DNA of 64,000 bases, from positions 4,464,001 through 4,528,000 of the forward strand of contig JAJTUQ010000004.1 of assembly GCA_021399445.1 (NCBI GenBank). The letters run 5' to 3'. The stretch is from Xylogone sp. PMI_703. Taxonomy: Eukaryota > Ascomycota > Leotiomycetes. This document shows, in pieces, positions 23,901 through 33,421 of the stretch. The position numbers were made by a program, and so were the translations under genes. The notes under the pieces are model-generated. The model worked only from the letters and a program-made list of their open reading frames with translations, was not told the DNA's origin and did no database searches. Positions within the stretch are counted from its first letter, which is position 1. Every line of letters begins with the position of its first letter.

Positions 23901-26262
23901 AGTTCCAATAATCTTATCTGGCCGATATTGAATAATGTGTCGGATTTCCTGTGATAATGAGCCTGCGTCGTGCTTCAGTCGAGGTACGCGTCGCACGCCA
24001 AGAAAGTTTTGAAGCCATTCCAGCCAAGTTAAGTCATGGCGCCGTGTTGATGGAGGAAACAAGTCCATGTACTCATTATGAACAAACGATACTGGGCAGC
24101 TGGGTATGCTATGCTGGGAATTCCTAGGGTCTGGTCTTCCCATTAAAAGTTCCTTTGGACCATAGTCATCATCGGACGGTAGATATATGACCTTATATTG
24201 AGATGTAATCTTTCGAAGGACATTATCATAAAGCCATAGTCGCGAGAATCTGCGATCGGTAATGTCAACATGCCAATATAGATAGCTAAGATGTACCTTC
24301 GAGGCCGCTAAGTTGGATGCCCCATCGGCTCGCGCGTAGCTCCTCCATAAAAGTTCAATGACCGTTTGAGGTGGACATATTTGAGCTCCGAGAAGCTCAA
24401 ACATTTGTCTTCGCGACGGATTTCTGGCCGCTTCAGCTTGAATTGTGACGACCAAATCTGGAGGTATAATAGGTTCATTAACTGCAGCTGGCAAATATAA
24501 ATCCATTGTTGATCCTGTCACGAAGCTTCCATCTTCCATTGGTATCAACCTAATCTCACGTTTGATCCTTCCTCTCATAGACGGAGACCTCCTCATCATC
24601 GATACAATAAGGTCAGACGCACGAGTGTGCCAGCCCTCGTCAGATCCCTTAAGTCTCGAAGAAGGAGTTCTCGACTCTTGATATATTCTATGAAACATAT
24701 CGTCGTCCTCAATATCTCGTATGTTGAAAGCAGTCCTCAATATTTGGATATCTTCAGGCTGGTAGGATAAGGAAAGGTATCTTGTCTCCGCCCAGGGAAG
24801 ATCTGGAAACAATGGCGATGTCTTATCATCATCTAGATATTCTTCAGGAAGTGTTCGTAGATTTCCTGGCCGATTGGGACTCTCTGAGAACAGACCACTA
24901 GAATCGTGATGATAGAGAATATTTTCCTCCCGGAGCAGATCAATCATTTTCGAAGAAAGTTCCTTCCATAAGGGATTTGAGTTGAAGATGTTACCAACAG
25001 ATAAGTAACTCATCCAGTAGAATTTAAGATCACTTCTTTTACAGAAGTCAAGCATTATTTCGCAAAATGCTTTGGCAATATATTCAACAAGTTTACGATT
25101 CCAGGCTGAGTCAACTATTACTTCCTCCCTATTTGCTTGTAATATGAAATCAGCTTGTATTAAGAACTGCCTATGGGCATTAGTGAATGTACAATCGGAT
25201 AACAAAGGACACCTACATTGAATCCTACCATACTAACTGGAAGGAACGCAAAAATGTCATATTGTAGAGAGATGCGTGGATGATTCTCAGCATCGACTGG
25301 GAATGCCAATACTATTTCGCATTCATTGATGCCAGGTCGAGCAGTATCGACTGGTAATTCAGATACAGAAGTTCTGGCAACAATATACCGCCATTCGTCA
25401 AAGGATTCTTGAAAGAGTCTGGACAGCCGTGTGATCCCAGCTTCGTCCTCTGATTTGCGATGAATGATGACTATCGACCTCTCTTGATCCGGAAGGTGAA
25501 TTTTGATCCTTATCTCTCTAAGTTTGGATAGGAACAAAAGCAAGGTATTTGGTAAGTTTTTGAAATGGGAGACTAGCTCACTATAAGGAATCCTGGTATT
25601 TAAAGTAAGGGTCATCCTCGTGAGAGGGCGATTGCCTGGTGGTATAGGATCATCCTCAGGTATAGGAGTGATGATTCCCAGTTTTTTTCTGCTTTGCTGC
25701 TCCCCATTGTATTGAAAGGAGAAGGAAAATGAATTGGATTGTATGTGAACTTTAGATGCGACCTGGAAAACCGACTTAAAGCCAATGCCTTTCTCTCCAA
25801 CATAACCAGGCCTTGACTTTTTCCAGCTCTTTCCAGTATGGCAGATTTGGACTACGTCAATTTCTTTGAAACCATCTTCATTAGATTCGACTATGATCTT
25901 CTCCGGACTCACTTCGAAACTAATTGCTGGTGCCTGCCTTGTGCGGGTGAACTCGCAATCTTCAGTGTTTTGGATTAGCTCTAAAATAAAGCGATGCCGA
26001 TGTGAATAAATGTCTGTTGCAATTCTAGAAAAAAATAAGCAATTGTGTTCACCACCAAAGTTGGGAATACACATGCGCACGTCTCGACTACATCCCCAAG
26101 TTCATCTTGCATAGATTCGATTATTTCCAGGCCCGTCGGGTCTAACGACCTGCGTACTTCCGGCGGTACCCATCCTTTGCTTTTGCCGACTTGGAGCACA
26201 ATGCTCCGAGCTTGCTCAACAGTGATATCTAGAGGATCTGACATTGGATCATTTCTTGCCAA
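20948..26262 (-). CDS. NO VEIN-like GHKL ATPase with C-terminal DUF3883 domain
   Basis: A 1,648-residue protein in eight exons: 26262-26081, 26024-25217, 25166-23488, 23435-23088, 23036-22428, 22380-21537, 21484-21182 and 21121-20948, totalling 1,649 codons. Residues about 65-190 are a GHKL/HSP90-type ATPase: LELIQNTED (N-box), ESNEDGF (G1) and GEKGIGFKSVF (G2), as in sacsin and plant NO VEIN. A long alpha-rich middle follows. Residues about 1300-1400 form an acidic, low-complexity linker. The end, GAAGELFVFECLLRM through ADIVYKDELG-type residues to YYIEVKTTTG, is the DUF3883 (NOV C-terminal) domain, a restriction-endonuclease-like fold with the ExK core in EVKTT. Cell role is unknown: chaperone-like remodelling or a nucleic-acid effector are options. 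A start at 26244 is also possible. Confidence 0.88.
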
Positions 26263-26268
26263 ATAATG

Positions 26269-26667
26269 TCAAGAGTGATGGATTCTGACGGTGGCTCCCG
26301 CTCCACGGGGGCTTTTGTTAGCACACCATAGAAAGGGAATACGCTGCGGTCGCTGGGTGTCAAGCCCAGTGGCCGCTGCAAGGTCTTGTTTCTGACCACG
26401 CAATTTGTATCTGTTGCCGCTGTCACCCTGGTTCACGCATACCGGGCATCCCGAGTGTTGGTGGCTGAAGCTCAAACACGAATATGGTAGGTCATCCTCC
26501 ATGAAATGTGCGTTCTCCTTGTGAGCCTCGTCCAACGTTGAATCACGAGAGCCCACTCCGAGGAAGAAATCCCAGTCAATTAGGATTGCAGTGTCACGTT
26601 CGAGAATTATGGAGGGGGTAACCAGACAGGGGTAAAATATAGGTGGGACGGGCGCGTAGACGGTCAT
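26269..26667 (-). CDS. hypothetical ORF upstream of the NOV-like gene
   Basis: An open frame of 132 codons with an ATG at 26667 ends 6 bp before the first ATG of the NOV-like gene on the same strand. The first half has a mixed hydrophobic composition (ERDTAILIDWDFFLGVGS) and one CPVC motif. No family was recognised. It may be a small separate gene, part of the 5' leader of the NOV-like transcript, or chance. Confidence in it being translated is low. Confidence 0.25.
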   Translation of the reverse strand: MTVYAPVPPIFYPCLVTPSIILERDTAILIDWDFFLGVGSRDSTLDEAHKENAHFMEDDLPYSCLSFSHQHSGCPVCVNQGDSGNRYKLRGQKQDLAAATGLDTQRPQRIPFLWCANKSPRGAGATVRIHHS

Positions 26668-26901
26668 TGTTTATGGATAATTTTCCTTCGAATTTCACAG
26701 ACGCATGAATGGAATATTCGTGGAAATTGAAAGAAGAGAAGTAACCACGTATTAAACATAAAGATATGCAGAAGATGAAATGCACTCACAATAAGTTCCA
26801 GGAGTAAAATCAGCATTTACAATATTCATAAAGCAGCTTTGTTCCCGGTTTATCAGGCTTCTAATAAAATACTGTCCAGAAGTGCTGCACCCCGCAACAT
26901 T

Positions 26902-28428
26902 CTATAACTCCCTGTTGTCTCTGTTGTCAAACCATACCACTCCAGCTGCCCAGACCCGCCCTTTTTCATAATCTTCAGCTTCATCTGTACCATATACTTC
27001 CAGGAGTGGATGCACCATCACGGTAACTACGCTACCCTTCAACCGTTCTTCTTGTCCTTCATATCTTACCAGATTATCCGCTGTGAAACGTGAGGTATTA
27101 CCGTTGAAAATTAAAGGAGCCAGCTGATGTAAAGTGCGAAACCGCATGTGCGTTCTCTGGGTCCATAGCATATAAGAAATCAAAGCAGCTTCCCGGAAGA
27201 TATTTTGAAGTTTAAACGCAAAATTAGCCTTAGTCTCACTATTAACTAGGTGACGCGCAGGACTCTTTAAGAAATCGGATGCAGCCTGATTTGCAATACG
27301 CCCGATTACTGCTTCTGTCCTACTGTGCATCTTTTTTTCTGTCTCTGAAGTATCGTGTCGTAGAGGAGGCATTAAAAGCCTCAGAGTATCCGAACGCCAT
27401 ATATGAGCGTCTTTCTGATTTGCTAAAAAAAATTAGACAGAGAAAGTTTTCCTTAAGGAGATATATTTACTCTCTTCTGCCAACAGATATATTCTTTCAA
27501 ATTCATTCTCCAGACCGACTTTAGACAGATCATCCCCATTACCATCTTTTAGAAAAAAAAAGGGATTTCGAAAGAAGCTTGAATAGACTTTGTGTGAGAG
27601 CAGCGCATTCAAGAGAAGCATTGGAGCTCTTGGCGCGGATGATAGCCCTATAGGAAGCATATGGTTGTCACGGAGAACCACCTCTTCTAGTTCTTGCATT
27701 AGGGCATTGCTTTCGGGTTCCTCTAGTGACTGAAGCACTTGAAGCTCTCTTAAGGATGTTTCTTTGGACCAGCTCCTCATGTCACGCTTTAATCTGTCAA
27801 GTTCTTGCGTGATCTTGGTTTCTTCTTTGGGACTCCATCGCGAGCCGACCCGTTTAAACGACGCTTCTTGTTGTTGTAGAAAAAAGGTGTTGTATTCCTC
27901 TTGAATTCGGCGCTTCTCCGACTCACTCTCGCGAAGTCTCGCCTGTAATCGTTCCAGATCGCGATTGCTGTGACTGTGTGAAGCCCGAAGCCTTTCATAG
28001 CTCTCCTTCCATTCGCGTTCCTTGCTCGCAAGGACGTCACGAAAATTTCGGTCCATGCCGGAAATCTTATTTTCATACTTCATAGCCAGTTCATTCAAAT
28101 CATCCTCCGAAGATGAAGTTTGCGTCTCTCGCCGGTTAGAGATGATGCTACTAAGGAAGCTACCCATCGCTCCGAGTACTGTTGAAGATTTATTCTCAGA
28201 GGAACTGAGACGGGTTTTATCCTTTGTATCCTTCTTCTTCTGGGAGACAGATTGCGTTGGGATTTGTACTTTTGCGTCAGGCTGTTGACAATAATTAGCG
28301 AGTTCGTCGTATTCTGATGCATCAGTCCGCGTTCGAGATTGCGTTGGAACTTGATCTACATCAAGACCACCCATTGATGAATCTGAATTTGGTCGTTGGG
28401 AATATCTCCCAGAAGGCGTGCCCAACAT
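26902..28428 (-). CDS. coiled-coil protein divergent from the HSP70-like gene
   Basis: 492 residues in two exons (28428-27471 and 27422-26902, 493 codons). The N-terminal 110 residues are Ser/Thr/Gln-rich and probably disordered. Residues about 110-230 are a strongly charged heptad-like region (KEREWKESYERLRASH, RLQARLRESESEKRRIQEEY), predicted coiled coil. The C-terminal 260 residues look globular, with MLLLNALLSHKVYSSFFRNP and an ending DYEKGRVWAAGVVWFDN. No catalytic motif was recognised. It shares a 424-bp promoter region with the HSP70-like gene and precedes the NOV-like gene on the same strand. A scaffold or co-chaperone role for the HSP70-like ATPase is inference from this layout. Confidence 0.75.
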
Positions 28429-28852
28429 ATTTAGTTGTAGCCTTCTCAACCGTCTCGCGCAGTTGTTTTAGGATGGTGACCTTGCATCACCTCCAGAGAC
28501 AGTGGGAATAGCAGGGAGATAAATGACCGTTGGCTTAGGTGCATCGAAGGCGAGACTATTACAGCTCACCCCTGCCCAGTGTGCCACTAGAATTTCTAAA
28601 TCGGAGCAACTTCCGTCCACCCGGGGATCACATACATCGAATACCTGCAGGAAGGAGCCAATCACGGCCTCCTGGCTGCAAGAGCGTCAAACGTATCATC
28701 AACATTTTGAGTCTCACTTGTCGCCAGCTGGGAGGCCTGCTTCGCACCCGAGATAATGAAGTATTTTTACCGCCCGCAGGAGCATCCGAATAAGCTCGAA
28801 AATCATTGCACGTCGTTTCTATCTACTTCTGTTGCTTCTTTATTATGCAAAT
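28429..28852. promoter_or_regulatory. shared divergent promoter region with coding-like minus-strand segments
   Basis: This 424-bp stretch separates the divergent coiled-coil and HSP70-like genes and must drive both. It also contains a minus-strand frame of 65 codons (28665-28468) with protein-like content (LEILVAHWAGV, KPTVIYLPAIP). A second coding-like frame, LKQLRETVEKATTKYV, crosses the proposed coiled-coil start. These may be upstream exons that I could not join in phase. Confidence 0.4.
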
Positions 28853-31101
28853 ATGCCTGTTAACTCAGAGAATACCGTCAATGCAGGCAAGATAATCGTT
28901 GGAATTGACTATGGCACCACTTATTCGGGCAGGTAACCGAACTTCCACCTTAAATTCGGTGTATATTAACAGAATTAAAGGTGTTAGCTACGTAACTTCA
29001 GACAAAAGTGACATTGATGACATCAAAATCGTCATGAACTGGCCAGGAGGCGGTGGCAGTCTACTGAAAACACCAACAAGAATAGCATACGCTCGCGAGA
29101 ATTCACAGATCAAAAGCAACAAATGGGGGTTTGACGTCAATCCAAAGCTCATTTCTTACTCATGGACAAAACTTTTACTTGACAAGAATGCGGCAGTGGG
29201 AGATCATGATGACCCGGCCCTTTCTAACATAGAAGGTCCGGGAATGCTGAGGCTGCCTGAGTTTCGCGATGCAATGGGAGTGTGTGAGGATTTTCTGCGT
29301 GAGATCTATCTTCATGTATCTTCGAATTTACAGCGGCAATTAACGGACTCGATCTTTCGGTCCACTCCCATGGAGTGCTGGATCACATTGCCAGCTATTT
29401 GGTCAGATGAAGCAAAAGATGCAACTTTAGCCGCTGCGAGGAGAGCTGGCTTCGGGAGCAAGACTCGGGATGAGGTCTACACCATTGCAGAACCAGAGGC
29501 AGCAGCGATAGCAACATTAAAGAGATACTCCATGCCAGGTAATTTAAATCCGATAAAGGTAAGGCATTGTTTTGTTTGAGTTGGTAGCAAAATTACTGAG
29601 CAACCCAGCCTCTTGAAAACATTCTAATATGTGATTGCGGTGGTGGTACTGTCGACATCACAACATACACAGTCACTCAAGTCTCACCACGTCTGGACTT
29701 TGATGAACTCTGTATCGGCGTAGGTAAGCTTCAGGTACTTTCACGCGAGGGATTACATAGTGAAATATGCTTACTTTTGGATCTAACTTGTAGGTGGTAA
29801 GTGCGGCTCGACATATATAGACAGGAATCTACATTCTCTACTCTCTAAAAGATTCGGCGCCGCCTTTGACAAACTTCCTTTTGCACAGAAGGGTCCGGGA
29901 AGTAGACTTATGTCGTCTTTTGAGAAATACAAGCAAGACTTTGGGCTTCGTGACGACCGAGATGATATACGGGAGATTGGCCCTATTACACTGGACGTAG
30001 CAGATTCGGACTTCTATGATGATGAAGAGCGTGTAGTAAGACTGACATAGTAAAACTTTTAACTCTACCTATACACATTACTAGGCTGACTGATATTCAG
30101 TGAAGATATGGAAGGTCTTTTTGATCCAGTTATTGAGGAGATCACGAACTTAGTAGGGAAACAAGTAGCCGTGGCAAAAGAGAGTAAAAACGCAGAGATT
30201 GATGTATGAGTTTACTATCCTTCCCAAATGAAGTCTTTGTAAACCCTGCTAATGCTTTATTTCACACAAGCGCATCATCTTGGTGGGCGGATTTGCTGAA
30301 TCACCATATCTCCATAACGCCCTGGATGAATGGTGTTGGCGAAACGGTGGTATCATGCTGATATGCCCTCCACGTCCGTAAGTAAGTCCTCGTGGTTGTT
30401 AGTTTATCGCATTCTAATATATTATAGTCAATCTGCTGTTGTGTGCGGCGCGGCTCTTCGCGGTCTTGAAGGCATTGCACCTCGCGTGAAGTACGCCCGT
30501 AGGCACTACGGTATATCTCTGAACTTCCCATTTCGGGAAGGTATTGATCCAGAGGAAAAGGCTTTCTTTGACGAATGGGATGATACAAAACGTTGCATGC
30601 ATCGAATGCAATGGCTAATCTCGAAAGTGAGTACTGAATTCTCTTAGGAGTGCTCGAATTTTGGTTAGCTAAGAGCAGGTTTTTCCAGGGTGACGAAGTA
30701 GTCCAAGGCACTTCTAGAACTGTGGCTTGTAATCAAAGTTATTCCCCCGGTGTATCCAGAGTTCATAGACTTAATCTATATTCATGCTCACTAGCCGATG
30801 CACCGGAATACTGCACTCATCCACGTAGGTTACTCTCAAGAGATGTTCTTCCAAGAACGCAAAACACTAACTTTGCATAGGGGTGGATCAGAATGGTGTT
30901 ATAATATCAAAATTTGATGCAAATTTCAATTATGGCACTGCAGCTAAATCTAGGTATAACCCCAAACGAGGCAAAACAATTCACCTTTGTGACTTCAATA
31001 TTGAAGTGGTATTTGGAGACAAGGGAAACAATCTCAGGTTCAAGTTTATAGTGAATGGCAATGTAATTTCAACGGCAGACATTGAATTTAATCAACAATA
31101 A
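28853..31101 (+). CDS. HSP70-like ATPase (actin-like ATPase domain protein)
   Basis: 596 residues in nine exons: 28853-28928, 28981-29558, 29609-29723, 29794-30049, 30101-30203, 30271-30377, 30428-30626, 30689-30824 and 30881-31101, totalling 597 codons. The three nucleotide-binding motifs of the HSP70/actin fold are visible: phosphate-1 GIDYGTTYSG, phosphate-2 CDCGGGTVDI and adenosine IILVGGFAESPYL. AEPEAAA and GAALRGLEGI further match fungal HSP70-like proteins related to HSPA12. There is no C-terminal EEVD, and the substrate-binding part is reduced and divergent, so it is not a housekeeping chaperone. Intron 1 has a GC donor, needed to keep the phosphate-1 motif intact. Divergent from a coiled-coil protein. 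Confidence 0.92.
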
Positions 31102-32187
31102 TGAAGAAAATATATTTATAAGCTTTGTCCTTTTAAAGCTTCTAGTGTAGATATATCAGAGAACAAAGGAACTGATACGACCGGAAGCGGCTCAGTTACT
31201 ATATGGCTAGTTTGCAAAGGCTCTCGAACTACAAAAATTTAAGACTTCTTCGGTATTTAAGAGTTAAAAGATTAATCTTACTTCTTATCCTCATAATTGG
31301 CCAACTTGTCGAGTGCCTCTAGCTCAGGCCTATCTTTATTAGATACGTTGCTATACTGCAAGTGCTCCACTTTAGATCCTGTGTGCTGTATCTTATTTTT
31401 TTTTCAAACCTTTCAAGCTAGGCGGTCTTATAAGGCAAAATATAACGGGAGGTAATATTCCAGAATTTCCGAATGAAATAATAGAACTTATATTAGCTAT
31501 ATAATCTTCGCGGAAGTAGCTGCAATGTGCTGTGGGGTTTACCAACTTGATTTCCCATGGACGCTGGAGCTACATACATCTATTCAACCGGTCGAACTTC
31601 ATTACATATTACAGTAGCCTAAGAACCTACAACTGTGTTAACACCTTTTATGTATAAAGGGGTGAATCTTAGTGTGAAAATCCTGGAAGGCCTTTTTTTT
31701 CTGACTCCATACTCTTTTCAGCTATATTAGCTATGTAGAGGCGTCTATATTGTACAATTCTGGAAGGCCAGATTTTTTGTTAAAATCGTAAATATAATAT
31801 AAAACCGTAAACAATTGAACTATTCGTAATATACTCGTATTATTTTGTGGTGACTACATTGCGATTACTTCCGATAAGGCCAAGTCGTGGAGTGCCTTGA
31901 GCTTAGCCCACAAAAAAAGATTAAAGATTAATGGTTTCCGAGCTAGTGGTGATTCAGTCAACCGTATGAACACAATATATATGTATACTGTCTATTTATA
32001 CGATTTAGAAGTTTCGGAAGATATGTATATATTGCTAAGTAACCTGGTTACTGTGATTCCCACCTTATGCCATTTCTATATTTGTCCGATAATTACCATT
32101 TTGGCTCGCTGCACGTGTTTCCGTTACATTGACGTCAAAGCTCACAACTGCGTTACGACCTCGACTATAATACTATGTAGAACCACT
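31102..32187. other. AT-rich intergenic region with short direct repeats
   Basis: No gene was seen apart from an upstream extension of the next frame that is unlikely to be translated. Two short motifs recur: TATATTAGCTAT at 31489-31500 and 31723-31734, and CTGGAAGGCC near 31683 and 31760. T-runs and AT-rich tracts dominate. The right end holds the promoter of the SDR at 32188. Confidence 0.45.
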
Positions 32188-33000
32188 ATGACCGCTGCAA
32201 CAGCAATCTACTACAGCCTTCGCGGAAAGACGGTGCTCATTACAGGCGGTGCGGAAGGAATAGGCGCTGCTGCTGTTAAACTCTTCGCATTGCAAGGCTG
32301 CAAAGTTATCTTCTTGGATATTGCCCGGGAATCAGCGCAGAAGACTATCGATGAAGTCGCCTCGCTATCTAAGGAAGGACATAATGATACACTAGTCACG
32401 GTACCGACTTTTTATTTCTGTAATGTTGCCGACCTGTCCGAGCTGCAATCAACCACTGCAAAGATACTGGAAGAACATGATGTAATAGATGTCCTCGTTA
32501 ATAATGCAGCGGCTACTGGCAACGAGGCAAGAACCGTTACCGGAAACGTAACACCCGAGTCATGGGAGCTCAACATTAGTACCAATCTCAGACACGTCTT
32601 CTTCCTCAGCCAAGCTATCATCCCCGTGATGAAGAAGGCTAGACGGGGTAGTATCGTCAACTTAGGTTCTATCAGCTGGCGCATCCCAGCAGCAGGGCAG
32701 CCAGTATATGCAGCATGCAAGGCGGCTATTATGGGTCTCACCCGTGTGCAAAGTAAAGAAGTTGGACCAGCGAATATCCGCATCAATAGTGTCATGCCGG
32801 GGGCGATTGCAACGCAAAGACAGATTACGGAAGTCCTTACTCCTGAGTATCGTGCGCAGGTTATGGAGGCGCAGAGTCTGAAGCGCGATCTGATACCGGA
32901 GGATGTAGCTAAGGTTATCGTATTTCTTGCTAGTGATGAAGCAAGTGGTGTGACTGGAAGTACGTATGTGGTTGATGGCGGTTGGTGTAGTGACCCTTGA
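32188..33000 (+). CDS. short-chain dehydrogenase/reductase (single exon)
   Basis: Intronless SDR of 270 residues. It has the Rossmann motif TGGAEGIG, VLVNNAA, the catalytic serine in NLGSISW, the YxxxK pair YAACK, and the ending GSTYVVDGGW. The frame stays open for another 97 codons upstream, but the ATG at 32188 is the only one giving a normal SDR N-terminus (about 12 residues before LRGKTVLITGG). It resembles sugar dehydrogenases of the glucose/xylose 1-dehydrogenase type, though substrate cannot be assigned. Unlike the other two SDR genes in this window it has no introns, so it comes from a different lineage. It lies tail to tail with the NACHT-ankyrin gene. Confidence 0.88.
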   Translation: MTAATAIYYSLRGKTVLITGGAEGIGAAAVKLFALQGCKVIFLDIARESAQKTIDEVASLSKEGHNDTLVTVPTFYFCNVADLSELQSTTAKILEEHDVIDVLVNNAAATGNEARTVTGNVTPESWELNISTNLRHVFFLSQAIIPVMKKARRGSIVNLGSISWRIPAAGQPVYAACKAAIMGLTRVQSKEVGPANIRINSVMPGAIATQRQITEVLTPEYRAQVMEAQSLKRDLIPEDVAKVIVFLASDEASGVTGSTYVVDGGWCSDP

Positions 33001-33421
33001 GGTGGAAAAGCGGATCTTTGTCTTGATATCGATCTGGGATCTTAGTATGAGACTAAATCGGCATGGGCCTGTCGGTGGCATTGATTAGAGTATGCTACAT
33101 TGGAGATCGAATTTAACCTTAGTTGTGTGTTGTTAATAGTACATTGCTTCTCTACTAGTTATAAGCAAAATGCTTGCTTTATTGGCTTGAAAGTCTGATT
33201 ACTACCTCTACGCTCGTTCTAACGACGAATCTTTTGATATGGCCATATTGTGATGGGTACAGACATTCTGTGTGTGCCTGTGCTAGAAGAAGGAATTGCA
33301 CGGACTTCCAAAGGCTCGCTGTCAAAACCGAACTTGATTTATGCTTCCAAGCTGTTGTATCATCGACTTACTCTTCAAGAAATCCCTGCAAAAATATATG
33401 TACAAGATGATATTTTACGAT
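33001..33421. other. convergent intergenic region
   Basis: Between the 3' ends of the single-exon SDR (+) and the NACHT-ankyrin gene (-). Overlapping short frames at 33174-33474 lack any domain and run into the antisense of the NACHT-ankyrin 3' end. Nothing else was seen. Confidence 0.45.

Noticed and set aside
30041..30100. Apparent frameshift in the HSP70-like gene between exons 4 and 5
   Set aside because: Donor GTAAAA at 30050 and acceptor TTCAG at 30100 restore RLTYEDMEGLFDP in phase.
31897..32187. 97-codon N-terminal extension of the single-exon SDR
   Set aside because: The ATG at 32188 gives a normal SDR length and N-terminus; the upstream frame is open by chance and has no family match.
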